A DNA stretch of 64,000 nucleotides from Roseobacter denitrificans OCh 114 (lineage in GTDB: Bacteria; Pseudomonadota; Alphaproteobacteria; Rhodobacterales; Rhodobacteraceae), in assembly GCF_000014045.1 (NCBI RefSeq), contig NC_008209.1, positions 62,001 through 126,000 on the forward strand. Direction: 5' to 3'. Below, piece by piece: positions 27,289-37,707 of the stretch; the stretch's first letter is position 1; each line of letters starts with the position of its first letter. A model generated the notes under the pieces. It saw only the letters and a list, made by a program, of their open reading frames with translations, was not told the DNA's origin and did no database searches. Both the position numbers and the translations under genes were made by a program.

Positions 27289-28098
27289 ATGTCAAATCCT
27301 TCCGATACCACAGATATCAGCAGCCAGTTGGCCAATTACCTGCCTTATTTGCGCCGTTTCGCCCGTGCGATGACCGGAAGCCAGTCCAGCGGGGACCGCT
27401 TTGCCGCCGCAGCGTTGGAAACCATCCTTACCGATCGTTCGGTCCTTGATGGCAGTGACGTCAAAACCGGGCTGTTCCGGGTGCTATATCGGATCTGGTC
27501 GAGCGCCGGTGCGCCTGTTGATGACGCGGAAAGCGGGTTGAAGGCGCGCGCGCAAAAACACATGGCCAAGCTGACCGACAACAGCCGGGAGGCACTGCTG
27601 CTGCATACGCTTGAAGGTTTCAGCTTTGACAAGATCGCGAATATCATCGGAATCGAACAAACCGAGGCCGAGTCGCTTGTGTCGATCGCGCGTCGCGAAA
27701 TAGCAGATGCGGCCTCTGGCTCGGTGATGATCATCGAGGATGAAGCGATCATTGCCATGGATCTGGAAAGTATCGTGTCCGAAATGGGCCATCGCGTGAC
27801 CGGCATTGCCACGACCCGCGCGGAAGCTGTGGCATTGGGCAAGGCCGATGCACCGGACCTTATTCTGGCTGACATACAGCTTGCGGACAACTCATCGGGT
27901 ATCGATGCGGTAAACGACCTGATTGAAGCCCTTGGCGAGCGCCCGGTCATCTTTATCACCGCCTTCCCGGAACGGTTGCTGACCGGTGAGAAGCATGAAC
28001 CCGCCTTCCTGATTTCAAAACCCTACGCAGAGGATCAGGTCATCTCCTCCGTCAGTCAGGCAATGTTCTTCTCATCGACGGAAACACTCACCACCTGA
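27289..28098 (+). CDS. phyR: Anti-anti-sigma response regulator PhyR
   Basis: 269 aa from ATG 27289 (AAGGACAAGG upstream). The N-terminal sigma-like domain (about 12-135, with LLLHTLEGFSFDKIANIIG) mimics EcfG; the C-terminal receiver domain (about 143-260, VMIIEDEAIIAMDLE) has the phospho-acceptor Asp195 in LILADIQLAD and Lys in LISKPYAED. When phosphorylated it binds NepR and frees EcfG. Divergent from nepR-ecfG. Confidence 0.96.
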   Translation: MSNPSDTTDISSQLANYLPYLRRFARAMTGSQSSGDRFAAAALETILTDRSVLDGSDVKTGLFRVLYRIWSSAGAPVDDAESGLKARAQKHMAKLTDNSREALLLHTLEGFSFDKIANIIGIEQTEAESLVSIARREIADAASGSVMIIEDEAIIAMDLESIVSEMGHRVTGIATTRAEAVALGKADAPDLILADIQLADNSSGIDAVNDLIEALGERPVIFITAFPERLLTGEKHEPAFLISKPYAEDQVISSVSQAMFFSSTETLTT

Positions 28099-28108
28099 GC
28101 CTGCGCGC

Positions 28109-29029
28109 TCAGCTGGTGGGCGCAAGCTCCGCGTCATCAGTCGGGACCTCTTGATCTTCGCGCGGGTCATCGGCGACCGGTTTGGCATCGCTCGGCTCCG
28201 TGCGTGCCTCTATTTCGGCATTCAGTGCAGCGCCGAAAAGCACCAGAAAGCTGCTGATCCAGAGCCAGACCAGCATCGCAATCACCGCCCCGATGGAGCC
28301 ATAGACCTCGTTGTAATTGCCGAAATGTGCCACGTAATACGAAAACGCGATGGACAGGGCCGCCCATGACACTGCCGCGAAAACCGACCCCGGCGTCACA
28401 AACCGGGTAATCGCGGGGCGTCGGTTCGGTCCGAACCGATAGAGCAGCCCAATCCCCGCAAAGATCACCGCGATCCCGACACCCCAACGCAAAAGATCAA
28501 TGATCACGGATGTGAACCCGCCCAAGGCAAGAAAGGCCAGAATGACCGGCGCGACCACCAGCGCCAGCAGCGCGATGATCCCGATAGCAACCAGGCTGAC
28601 GGTCAACAACACCGCGCGCAGATAATGGCGCCACGTACCCCGGCTGTCGGTGGCATAGACCACATTCAACCCATGCATCATCGCACCTACGCCCGCGCGC
28701 GCAGACCACAGGGCGACAATCACCGACACAAGGCCGGTCCACCCCAGCGTATCCGAGCTTGTGCTGACAAGCCCCACGATTTGCGCATTGAGAATATCAT
28801 AGACGTCTTCGGGCATGAGTTCCTGAAGTTCGGCCAGTTGCACGACAACCACTTCGGGGTCGGCAATCAGGCTCAGCACGGCGATCAAGGCCGCCAGCGC
28901 CGGGAAAATGGACAGCATCGAATAAAACGCCACGCCAGCCGCGATCAGCGCCAGATTGCTGCGGCCCACCAGCCCGAAGGCAGCAAAAAGCGCTTTGCCC
29001 AGCAGACCGATTGAAATCCGTGATGTCAT
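28109..29029 (-). CDS. YihY/BrkB-family inner-membrane protein
   Basis: 306 aa from ATG 29029, chosen for the GAGGAAAGAG upstream; an upstream in-frame ATG at 29056 is possible. Six membrane helices; family segments ALIAAGVAFYSMLSIFPALA, SARAGVGAMMHGLNVVY and PGSVFAAVSWAALSIAFSYY. Members (BrkB, formerly called RNase BN) have no firmly proven role. The C-terminal tail is acidic. Converges on phyR with a 10-nt gap. Confidence 0.9.
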   Translation of the reverse strand: MTSRISIGLLGKALFAAFGLVGRSNLALIAAGVAFYSMLSIFPALAALIAVLSLIADPEVVVVQLAELQELMPEDVYDILNAQIVGLVSTSSDTLGWTGLVSVIVALWSARAGVGAMMHGLNVVYATDSRGTWRHYLRAVLLTVSLVAIGIIALLALVVAPVILAFLALGGFTSVIIDLLRWGVGIAVIFAGIGLLYRFGPNRRPAITRFVTPGSVFAAVSWAALSIAFSYYVAHFGNYNEVYGSIGAVIAMLVWLWISSFLVLFGAALNAEIEARTEPSDAKPVADDPREDQEVPTDDAELAPTS

Positions 29030-29265
29030 GTCTCTCTTTCCTCTCTGCGTCGCCATCAATCAGGACTGGCAACGCACCTCGCCCAAGAACCTAAAGGGGA
29101 AATGCCCTGAATTCTACCGTGGAGTGCGCCTTTTGTCTTTGCGGGTCTCGCAGCGTGGCGTGCCGGTCGGCGCATGATGCACGTTTCAGCGTGGCAAAGG
29201 CGGCTTGACGAAACCCCGTTTGCCGCGCAAGCAGGCACGAAAGATATCGCTGCAAGGACCGCAAG

Positions 29266-30525
29266 ATGCCTGAATTCGCCCCCGATCTGATGCAAGACAT
29301 CCGCAGCCGTTTTGCCCATGTGGACGCCTGCCCCTTTCAGGGCCCGCGCGTCTTTTTCGAAAACGCTGGCGGCGCGCTGACGCTCAATTCGGCGGTTGAG
29401 ACCTCGGCGAAATTCGCGGCCATTCCCGACAATCAGGGGCGGGACAATCCGGCAGCGCAGGCGCTGGTCAAGATCATCGACCGCGCCAAATCCGATATGG
29501 CACTGTTTTTCAGCGCACATGGGGGGCAGTTCTTTGTCGGGGAAAGCGGCACCGAACTGACCTTTCGCCTGATCCGCACGGCGGCGATGGGCAGCGGCGC
29601 GGGGTCGATCATCGGGTCCACGGTTGAGCATCCTGCCTCGCGCTCTGCTGCGAGGCATTGGGCGGAACAGGCGGGCAAACCCTATATCTCGGTCCCGCAT
29701 GACGATGCGACGGGGGCGGTAACACCAGCGGCATATGCGGCGCTGATGACCCCGGATGTCAGGGTCGCGACCATCCTGCACACCTCTCCCGTGACCGGGA
29801 TTGCAAATGATGTCGCCGGGATCAGCGCAGCCATCCGCGCAGTGGCCCCGGATGCCTTTATCATCGTGGACGGCATTCAGCACGCCAGCCATGGGCGGAT
29901 TGATATCGCCGGGTACGACATTGATGGCTATGTCATCTCACCCTACAAGGTGTTTTCCCGGCATGGTTATGGCGTGGCATGGGTGTCAGATCGCATGACC
30001 GCCCTGCCGCTTGAACAACTGATCGACGGGCCGCGCGCCTCTTGGGAAATGGGCACGCGGGACACCGGGGCCTATGCGACGTTCTCCGATGTGGTGCAGT
30101 ATTTCGAATGGCTCGGCACGCAGCATACCGACAGCGACGACCGGGAGCAGCGGATCAGGGCCGCAGGCGGCGCGATCCATGCCCATGAACAGGTTTTAAC
30201 CCACGCGATGCTGCGCGGCACCGGCAATCTGCCCGGCCTTGCGGAACTGCCGGGGGTGACGATCCTTGGCGGAGCGGACAATCCAAGGCGCGAGGGGCTT
30301 GTCTGCTTTGCGCTCGACCACGTCCCGGCAGTTGAGATCGTCGAAAAGCTGAACGCGCAGGGCATCCGCACGCATATTCGCAAGGCGGATCACTATTCGG
30401 GCAATATCCTTTCGCCGCTGGGGCTGACGTCAGCGGTGCGCGTGTCGCTGTGCCATTACAACACCCTCACCGAGGTCTCGGCCTTTCTGGCCGCCATGAA
30501 AGATATCGCTGCTCGGGCCAAGTAG
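29266..30525 (+). CDS. Class V aminotransferase / cysteine desulfurase-like enzyme
   Basis: 419 aa. Fold-type I class V features: FFENAGGALTL near residue 31, ESGTELTFRLIR, and the PLP lysine in ISPYKVFSRHGYG. Lacks an obvious C-terminal catalytic cysteine loop of SufS/IscS, so it is more likely a lyase or transaminase of this class than an Fe-S assembly enzyme. The M20 deacylase starts 37 nt later, so both may work in one catabolic step. Confidence 0.85.
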   Translation: MPEFAPDLMQDIRSRFAHVDACPFQGPRVFFENAGGALTLNSAVETSAKFAAIPDNQGRDNPAAQALVKIIDRAKSDMALFFSAHGGQFFVGESGTELTFRLIRTAAMGSGAGSIIGSTVEHPASRSAARHWAEQAGKPYISVPHDDATGAVTPAAYAALMTPDVRVATILHTSPVTGIANDVAGISAAIRAVAPDAFIIVDGIQHASHGRIDIAGYDIDGYVISPYKVFSRHGYGVAWVSDRMTALPLEQLIDGPRASWEMGTRDTGAYATFSDVVQYFEWLGTQHTDSDDREQRIRAAGGAIHAHEQVLTHAMLRGTGNLPGLAELPGVTILGGADNPRREGLVCFALDHVPAVEIVEKLNAQGIRTHIRKADHYSGNILSPLGLTSAVRVSLCHYNTLTEVSAFLAAMKDIAARAK

Positions 30526-30562
30526 GCTTGCCATTTGAACAGCCACGGCCAAGACTAAGGCC

Positions 30563-31852
30563 ATGCAACCAGACCTCGCCGCAGCCATAGAAAACAGACG
30601 AGACGACCTGATCGCCCTCACGCAGGCGCTGATCCGGATCCCGACGCTGAACCCGCCGGGCTGTGAGTATCACACAATCTGCCAGTTGATCGCATCCCGT
30701 CTTGAGGCGCGCGGCTTTGCCATCGAGATGATCCGCGCCAGGGGGACACCCGGCGACAGTGACACATACCCAAGGTGGAACGTTGTAGCCCGGCATGATG
30801 GGGCCACACAGGGTGAATGCGTGCATTTTAACAGCCATATCGACGTGGTCGAGGTGGGGCAGGGCTGGACCCATGACCCCTTTGCCGGCACGCTGCAGGA
30901 TGGTCGGATTTATGGCCGCGGTGCTTGTGACATGAAGGGGGGGCTTGCTGCGTCGATCATCGCGGTTGAAGCCTTCATCGACACCTACCCCGATTACGCC
31001 GGTGCCATCGAAATTTCAGGCACGGCGGATGAGGAATCGGGTGGATATGGCGGTGTCGCCTATCTTGCAGAGCGGGGGTATTTCGACCCGCAGCGTGTGC
31101 AGCATGCGATCATCCCGGAACCTTTGAACAAGGACCGCATCTGCCTTGGGCACCGGGGCGGCTGGTGGGCAGAGATCGAAACCCATGGTGAAATTGCGCA
31201 TGGCTCCATGCCTTTCCTGGGCGATTGTGCCGTGCGCCATATGGGTGCGGTGCTGTCTGAATTCGAAGACAAGCTGTTCCCCGCCATGGCCCTGCGTCGC
31301 ACCGATATGCCCGTTGTGCCCGATGGCGCGCGGCAATCCACGATGAACATCAATTCGATCCATGGCGGACAGGCCGAACAGGATGCCGATTTTGACGGGC
31401 TGCCCGCGCATTGCGTACCGGACAGTTGCCGCATCGTGATTGACCGCCGTTTCCTGCTGGAAGAACCGCTGGATCAGGTCCGTGCCGAAGTCACCGGCCT
31501 GCTTGAAACCCTTAAACAAACACGCCCGGATTTCGAATATACGCTGACCGAGATCAATTCTGTGCTGCCCTCGATGACCGACCGGGACGCGCCGATTGTT
31601 CGCGTTGTGGCACAGGCCATCGAAGAGGTGATCGGCAACCCCCCGGACTACGTGGCCTCCCCCGGCACCTATGATCAGAAACACATCGACCGGATCGGCA
31701 AGCTGAAAAACTGTATCGCCTATGGGCCGGGTATTCTGGAGCTTGCGCATAAGCCGGATGAATATGTCGGCGTCGATGACATGATCGACAGCGCGCAGGT
31801 GATGGCGCAATCGCTGGTCACACTGTTGACGGGCAAGGCCCAGAGCGTCTGA
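30563..31852 (+). CDS. M20-family ArgE/DapE-type deacylase
   Basis: 429 aa zinc amidohydrolase. Metal-site motifs: HFNSHIDVV, GRGACDMKGGLAA, and GTADEESGGYGG with the general-base Glu pair. Hydrolyses an N-acyl amino acid or similar amide; the substrate cannot be read from sequence. Its last codons, QSV and TGA, are inside palindromic repeat copy C. Confidence 0.88.
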   Translation: MQPDLAAAIENRRDDLIALTQALIRIPTLNPPGCEYHTICQLIASRLEARGFAIEMIRARGTPGDSDTYPRWNVVARHDGATQGECVHFNSHIDVVEVGQGWTHDPFAGTLQDGRIYGRGACDMKGGLAASIIAVEAFIDTYPDYAGAIEISGTADEESGGYGGVAYLAERGYFDPQRVQHAIIPEPLNKDRICLGHRGGWWAEIETHGEIAHGSMPFLGDCAVRHMGAVLSEFEDKLFPAMALRRTDMPVVPDGARQSTMNINSIHGGQAEQDADFDGLPAHCVPDSCRIVIDRRFLLEEPLDQVRAEVTGLLETLKQTRPDFEYTLTEINSVLPSMTDRDAPIVRVVAQAIEEVIGNPPDYVASPGTYDQKHIDRIGKLKNCIAYGPGILELAHKPDEYVGVDDMIDSAQVMAQSLVTLLTGKAQSV

Positions 31853-31939
31853 CGGTATATCTGAAACATCACGTTACGCTTTGAAATCTTTGATTTCACG
31901 CAGCGTTGGCGTGATTGAGGCTTTTCGCATCGCGCTTTA
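31841..31939. repeat. Palindromic gene-end repeat, copy C
   Basis: About 99 bp: CAGAGCGTCTGA at the left and TTTTCGCATCGCGCTTTA at the right, with CATCACGTTACGC...TTTGATTTCACGCAGCG in the middle. Same layout as copies A and B, in a convergent gap. It encodes the last three residues and stop of the M20 gene and the TAA stop of panC. Confidence 0.82.
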
Positions 31940-32791
31940 GCGCGCCACCGGCACGTCGATATTGTCGATCAGCCGCACCCCCGCAAGCCAAGCCGCTGCA
32001 AAGAGGCGCGCAGGTACGGATGCGTGATCAAGAAGCGACAGCGAAGCACAGGAGCGCAGTTCGAAATAATCCACGTCAGTGAAACCCGCTGCCGTCAACT
32101 GCCTGAGTGCTGTGGCTTGCAACGCATCAAAGGGCGCACCCTGTCCCAAGGCCGTGGCAGCCTCCTGCATGATCTCGTGCATGCGCGGCGCCATGGTGCG
32201 CGCGCGGTCCGACAACAGCAGATTGCGCGAGGACATGGCGAGGCCGTCTTCTTCGCGGATGGTCGGGCAGCCAACAACTTCAATCGGTATATCCAGATCG
32301 CGCGCCATGCGCTGCACAACCATGAGTTGCTGAAAATCCTTTTCCCCAAAGAACGCCTTGTCGGCAGAAGTCTGGGTAAAGAGCTTGGTCACAACGGTCG
32401 CAACACCATCGAAATGGCCGGGCCGGTGCGCCCCGCAAAGCACATCCGTCATGCCCGCCACAGAGACATTCGTGCAAAATCCCTCAGGGTAAATCTGACT
32501 GACATCAGGCGCATAGACCGCATCGACATCAAATCGGGCCAGCTTGCGGGCATCATCTTCTTCGGTGCGCGGGTAGCTCGCAAGATCAGAGGCCTTGTTG
32601 AACTGTTTGGGGTTCACAAAGATCGTCACGATCACCCGGTCGCATGCCGATTTGGCCGCAGCCACGAGGCTGAGGTGCCCGTCGTGCAAGGCACCCATCG
32701 TGGGCACGACGCCAATCGTCTCGCCCGCCAAATGCCACTCTCGCGTCGCACTGCGCAACGCGCTCAAGGTTCGCAAGACAGGCACAGTCAT
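31937..32791 (-). CDS. panC: Pantoate--beta-alanine ligase
   Basis: 284 aa. Joins pantoate and beta-alanine with ATP to give pantothenate. Nucleotidyl-transferase motifs [13 protein letters not shown] and [13 protein letters not shown], then [13 protein letters not shown]. The ATG overlaps the panB stop by 4 nt (coupled). The stop lies in repeat copy C. Confidence 0.97.
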
Positions 32792-33627
32792 CGTTTGGTA
32801 TTAGCCTTGGGTTCCGCGTCGGCAAAGACATGTTCGGGGGCGGGAAACCTGCGCGCCCGCACATCAGCGGCATAAGCGGCAATCGCCGCCGCGCCCAGAT
32901 CGCCAAGTTCAGCATAGCGTTTGACGAATTTCGCCTTGAAGGCCGTGAAAAGGCCCAGCATGTCATCCACCACCAGAATTTGCCCGTCACATCCCGCCGA
33001 TGCGCCAATCCCGATCGTGGGAATGTCGATGCTTGCCGTGATTTCATCTGACAAGCCCTGCGGTGTCTTTTCCAACACGACCGAAAAAGCACCCGCCGCT
33101 GCAACGGCCTTGGCATCCTGCATCAACACCTCGGCCTGCGGGCCGCGCCCCTGCACCTTGTAGCCCCCCAAGGTGTTGATGGACTGCGGGGTCAGCCCGA
33201 TATGCGCCATCACGGGAATGCCACGTTGCACCAGAAACTCAATGGTCTGCGCCATGTGCTGCCCGCCTTCCAGCTTGACCGCACCAGCCCCGGTTTCCCG
33301 CATGAGCCGCGCCGCACTTTCAAAGGCTTGCTCGGGGCTTTGTTCGTAGCTGCCGAATGGCATGTCGATCACCATCATCGCACGGCTCAACCCACGCGAT
33401 ACCGCGCGACCGTGGAGGATCATCATCTCCATCGTCACTTCCAACGTCGAAGGCAGCCCATGCAACACCATTCCCAGGCTGTCCCCAACCAGAACGATGT
33501 CGCAATGCGCATCCATCATCTGCGCCATCGGGGTGGTGTAAGCCGTCAAACTCACGATAGGTTCGCCGCCTTTGCGGGACTTTATGTCCACAGGCATGGG
33601 GGCTGTTTGTCTGGCGGTCGCACTCAT
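32788..33627 (-). CDS. panB: 3-methyl-2-oxobutanoate hydroxymethyltransferase
   Basis: 279 aa from ATG 33627 (CGGAGA upstream); the open frame extends upstream without similarity. First committed step to pantoate and coenzyme A. Motifs: [27 protein letters not shown], and [23 protein letters not shown]. Operon with panC. Confidence 0.97.
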
Positions 33628-33872
33628 CCGCACATCTCCGATTGCATTTGCTGTTCCAATACCAAGGGTTTTGACAGAAATCCACGCACAACAGCGCACA
33701 GAACACGGAGTGAGGCATATTTGCGCTGTCATTCAGAGGCGTTGCGATTGATAACGCGCAAACCCCGCCCGAGGAACGGCAGGGTGCTTTCAATTTTCCA
33801 TTTTAAGTTCTTTATTTTGTACCCGGCTCGATTACCGTCAGTTGCAAGCATACACATGGGGGCCTGATTCCA

Positions 33873-34634
33873 ATGGCGGGTTGGCCGAAATCGTTCACGG
33901 AAAAAAAGCGTCGCGCGCGGGGAATCTGTCGCGCCATGCTGCTCGGCATGTCTGCTTCGATGGCCCTTTCGACTCCCGGCTTGGCCGATGACTGGGACTA
34001 TACGATTACACCCTACATTTGGGCGCCAGCGCTTGATCTGAACCTTGATGTGGGCCCCAATCCACCGATCCGTGGCGATGTATCCATGCTGGGTATTCTG
34101 GATGGGGCGCTCTTGCTGCAAGGGCAAGCGCGCCGGGGGCGCTGGTCGTTTCTGGGCGAGTTCAACTATCTCAACCTGTCTGACAACTTTGGCGTTTCAT
34201 CGACGGACCCGCGTGCCGAATGGCGTCTCAAAGGGACAATGGTATCGCTGGCTGCGGGCTACGCTGTCTATGACAATGCTGACACGCGCATCGAAGCCAT
34301 CGGCGGCATCCGGGCTTGGGATCTGGAAACATCGACCGAAGTGTCAAATCTGACAGCCTCCAGAACGAGCACATTCGTTGATCCGATGATCGGTATGCGT
34401 GTCGAAACACCTTTGGGTCAGGGTTTCAATTTCCACGGCTTGGCCAATATCGGCGGCAGCAACTTTGGGTCTGACCGTCAGGTTGAGGCAATCGCACAGG
34501 TCAACTGGCCCTGGACGCAGCGTACCAGCCTGTCTGCCGGTTACCGGTATCTGTCACTGGATTTTGACGAGGATCAGGTTCTGATTGATGCGACAATGGA
34601 AGGCCCCTTTATTGCCGTCAGCTTTGATTTCTGA
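33873..34634 (+). CDS. Outer-membrane beta-barrel protein
   Basis: 253 aa. Signal peptide of about 38 residues ending at GLADD, then alternating strands with the terminal SFDF typical of barrels that end in an aromatic residue. A distant paralogue of the barrel at 55165-55887 (both share the GYRYL segment near the C-terminus). Structural or permeability role likely; not predictable further. No gene is seen in the 245-bp gap before it. Confidence 0.75.
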   Translation: MAGWPKSFTEKKRRARGICRAMLLGMSASMALSTPGLADDWDYTITPYIWAPALDLNLDVGPNPPIRGDVSMLGILDGALLLQGQARRGRWSFLGEFNYLNLSDNFGVSSTDPRAEWRLKGTMVSLAAGYAVYDNADTRIEAIGGIRAWDLETSTEVSNLTASRTSTFVDPMIGMRVETPLGQGFNFHGLANIGGSNFGSDRQVEAIAQVNWPWTQRTSLSAGYRYLSLDFDEDQVLIDATMEGPFIAVSFDF

Positions 34635-34768
34635 CGCAAAGCCGCTGCCGAACTGAACATCACGCAGTTTTACTGGTGAAAAACCAAGCAAACGCGGCAA
34701 AATGCCTGTTATTTCCTCAACTATGGCGTGAATACTGTCGTCTTCTGTGATACAATTACGACTAAAGT

Positions 34769-35056
34769 ATGAGCGAGTCGGTAAATCGAGACGCTAACGA
34801 CTCAGATGCCCGCAAGGGTGGAGATAGTGCGCAATGGGAGAGAGCGATGACTGATCTTGAAATTCAGGCGAGTAAACTTGCTGACCGGGCTGAAAAAGCG
34901 ACACATGCCGAACGCATGATGCTGCAGCCCCAGATTGACCGCGTTCTGACCACGCTCGCGATGCGCGGTGCCCCTGTGAGCGGGCGTCTGCGCCGCATCA
35001 ACAACACGCTGAAGGACGAAGCGTTGGACGATATGTTCGACAACATGCCGGTCTGA
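34769..35056 (+). CDS. Small conserved-looking hypothetical protein
   Basis: 95 aa, charged and helical (QASKLADRAEKATHAERMML), without signal peptide or membrane segment. The C-terminal part GRLRRINNTLKDEALDDMFD looks structured. No family recognised. A second ATG at codon 27 (34847, MTDLEIQASK) is an alternative start. Confidence 0.6.
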   Translation: MSESVNRDANDSDARKGGDSAQWERAMTDLEIQASKLADRAEKATHAERMMLQPQIDRVLTTLAMRGAPVSGRLRRINNTLKDEALDDMFDNMPV

Positions 35057-35133
35057 GGCGCGTCAAACACATGTAACCCGCCCCTGCTGCCCGTCCGATA
35101 CGGCGGCGCGTTTTGAACTGCGACAACTGGACG

Positions 35134-36264
35134 TCAATGGTCCAGACGCAAACGGGCCGCCTTGCGCGAAAGCTCTGCCACCCGGTCGGTGATGTCCGAT
35201 CTCACCGGACCGGGTCGGGGTGCATCACGCAGTGTTGTGAACCAGTGCTCGGGCGGGTTCTTGCCGCGACGGTTGCCCTCAAACCGCAATGCGCGCAACA
35301 CGGCTTGCGCCTCGGGCGGCAGGCGGTCGGGGATGTCATGCCCGTTGAGCGTCGCCCAAACCCCTGTCCACAGTCGCCCAACCGACCACGGATTGTATCC
35401 GCCACCGCCCAGCACGAGCATGCGGGGCGCGATCCCCATCAGCGCCTTGGTTACGGCCCAATGCGCATTGTTGCTCAGGCACAGATGCGCCAACGGGTCT
35501 TCTTCGACGCCATCCGCACCGCAGAGCAGCACCACGGCATCCGGTCTGAACGCCTCAACCTGCGGAAGGATCAACCTGTCTCGGATGTAGGCCATTTCAG
35601 TATCATTCAGGCCACGCGGCACCGGCAGGTTCAGGCCTGCCCCTCCCGCTGTATCCTCCAGCAGCCCGGTTCTGGGCCAAAGCCCTTCTTCGTGCACCGA
35701 GATCATCAGACACTGCGGATCGCCATGAAAACCGGCCGCAACGCCGTCACAATGGTGCGCGTCGATATCCACATAGGCAATGCGCTGCACGCCATTGCGC
35801 CGCAGGCTCAGCATGGCGAGCACCGGATCATTCAGATAGCAAAACCCGTTCGCCCGATCCGGCATCCCGTGATGCGTCCCCCCGGGCGGGTTATAGATGA
35901 TGCCCCCCTCGCGCAGCAATTCGCCCGCCAGCAGTGAGCCCCCCGCCGCCGTCGCAGGTCGTCGAAATATTTCAGGGTAGACGGGATTGGTCACCGTGCC
36001 GATATCGTGGCGCTGCGTATCATGCGGAGTTGCTTCCTGCGTCGCCTCAACCCGCTGCAAGGCGGCGATGTAATCTGCCGTGTGCCAGGCCAGAAGCGCT
36101 TTGGGCTTGGCCCGGGGTGCGGTGATGAACTGCGCGGGGGGTAGCCAACCCATGGCACGCGACAGATCCATCACGGTGGATACACGCGGCACCCGCAACG
36201 GGTGCCAGCGTCCATAGCTCGAGTGTCGAAAAATCTCGGCTCCGATCAGGCGCGGCGCTTTCAT
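35134..36264 (-). CDS. Histone deacetylase-like / acetoin utilisation family protein
   Basis: 376 aa. Zinc-hydrolase family motifs: PPGGTHHGMPDRANGFCYLN and DIDAHHCDGV (metal-binding D-x-H), then LLCGADGVEEDP. Bacterial members deacetylate polyamines, small acylamides or acyl-lysines. Substrate unknown. Head-to-head with a GNAT acetyltransferase across a 180-nt gap, which is suggestive but not proof of a shared substrate. Confidence 0.88.
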   Translation of the reverse strand: MKAPRLIGAEIFRHSSYGRWHPLRVPRVSTVMDLSRAMGWLPPAQFITAPRAKPKALLAWHTADYIAALQRVEATQEATPHDTQRHDIGTVTNPVYPEIFRRPATAAGGSLLAGELLREGGIIYNPPGGTHHGMPDRANGFCYLNDPVLAMLSLRRNGVQRIAYVDIDAHHCDGVAAGFHGDPQCLMISVHEEGLWPRTGLLEDTAGGAGLNLPVPRGLNDTEMAYIRDRLILPQVEAFRPDAVVLLCGADGVEEDPLAHLCLSNNAHWAVTKALMGIAPRMLVLGGGGYNPWSVGRLWTGVWATLNGHDIPDRLPPEAQAVLRALRFEGNRRGKNPPEHWFTTLRDAPRPGPVRSDITDRVAELSRKAARLRLDH

Positions 36265-36444
36265 CCGCCTCAGCTAACACGCAAATCAGGCTCTGCAAGC
36301 CCCCCGAACAGCGTACAGGTCAAAACAACGCGGGCCAAAAGGGCGCAAAACCATCGTTTACCAAACTGAAACGTTAATCGGCGACAAAGACGGCCAAAGC
36401 TGCGTCACACCCCTTAGAACCGGCAGCCAAGAAAGGCGGGTCCG

Positions 36445-36945
36445 ATGCGGGATGACATCATCCTGAGTCCCATTACGCAGACACAACACCGCGAGGATGC
36501 GCTGGATCTTGCCATGCGCGCCACCGATTATGCCACGCTTGAGGTGGGGCACGCCCCTGATGGCGCGTATATACGTGATTTCTTTACCGCTGTGCCACCG
36601 GGGCTCGGACCGGATTGCCTGATGCATTTCGGGGTCATGGAAGGCCCGGCGATGGTGGGCATGATCTGCATCGCCGAAGGGTATGAATTTCCCGATGACT
36701 GGTGGATCGGGCTGGTGTTGCTTGACCCTGCGTTTCGGGGACAGGGGGTTGGGCACAAAGTCGTCTCAGACATCAAGACACGGGCGCGCAACCGGCGCAT
36801 CAATCTGCTCAAGCTGGCGGTTTTGGCAGCAAATCCCCGCGCGCTTAAATTCTGGCATCGCGAAGGGTTTACCCATCACCGCGATGCCCCCGCGACACCA
36901 CAAAGCGATGGACATGACAGGATCGTGCTGAAATACCAGTTGTAG
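36445..36945 (+). CDS. GNAT-family N-acetyltransferase
   Basis: 166 aa. Acetyl-CoA-binding motif A, LDPAFRGQGVGHKVVSDIKT (R/Q-x2-G-x-G), near residue 95-112, then LAVLAANPRALKFWHREGF typical of motif B. Substrate unknown. First gene of a plus-strand run with the SDR 15 nt downstream. Confidence 0.88.
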   Translation: MRDDIILSPITQTQHREDALDLAMRATDYATLEVGHAPDGAYIRDFFTAVPPGLGPDCLMHFGVMEGPAMVGMICIAEGYEFPDDWWIGLVLLDPAFRGQGVGHKVVSDIKTRARNRRINLLKLAVLAANPRALKFWHREGFTHHRDAPATPQSDGHDRIVLKYQL

Positions 36946-36960
36946 CTGGAGGAGTATTTC

Positions 36961-37707
36961 ATGCGACTTTCTGGAAAAACCGCCATTATCACCGGGGGCG
37001 CATCCGGGTTTGGCGCAGGTATTGCGCGTAGATTCATCGCAGAGGGCTGCCGCGTGATGGTCGCCGATATCAATGGCGACGCCGCCGCGCAGATGGCAAT
37101 TGAACTGGGTGAAAACGCGGTGGCACAAAAGGTCGATGTGTCAGATGGCGCTTCGGTCGACGCCATGGCCGAGGCTGCGCAAGAGGTGTGGGGGGATGTT
37201 GATATCCTGATCAACAATGCGGGCGTCACCCATTTGCCCGCCCCGATGGAAGACGTGAGCGAAAGCGATTTCGACAGGGTTCTGGCTGTTAACGTCAAAG
37301 CGGTCTACCTGACCGCCCGGGCCTTTGTCCCGCGTATGAAAGCGCGCGGGCAGGGGGTTATCCTGAATGTCGCCTCCACCGCTGGCGTGTCGCCGCGACC
37401 AAATCTGAATTGGTACAATGCTTCCAAGGGCTGGATGATCACCGCGACCAAAACCATGGCAGTCGAACTTGCCCCCAACGGCATCCGCGTGAACGCGCTG
37501 AACCCGGTCGCCGGAGAAACGCCGTTGCTGAAAACCTTTCTGGGCGAAGACACACCGGAGATGCGCGAAAAATTCCTGTCCACCATCCCTCTGGGGCGGT
37601 TTTCTTCGCCTGAAGACCTTGGCAATGCGGCCTGTTATCTCTGCTCGGATGAGGCCACGATGATCACTGGCGTTGCCTTGGAAGTCGACGGGGGCCGCTG
37701 CATATGA
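36961..37707 (+). CDS. Short-chain dehydrogenase/reductase
   Basis: 248 aa classical SDR. Nucleotide-binding TGGASGFGAGIAR at residues 12-24, NNAG motif in DILINNAGV, catalytic YNASKG, and C-terminal ITGVALEVDGG. A GGAG lies 7 nt before the start. Overlaps the cupin gene by 4 nt. Confidence 0.92.
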   Translation: MRLSGKTAIITGGASGFGAGIARRFIAEGCRVMVADINGDAAAQMAIELGENAVAQKVDVSDGASVDAMAEAAQEVWGDVDILINNAGVTHLPAPMEDVSESDFDRVLAVNVKAVYLTARAFVPRMKARGQGVILNVASTAGVSPRPNLNWYNASKGWMITATKTMAVELAPNGIRVNALNPVAGETPLLKTFLGEDTPEMREKFLSTIPLGRFSSPEDLGNAACYLCSDEATMITGVALEVDGGRCI

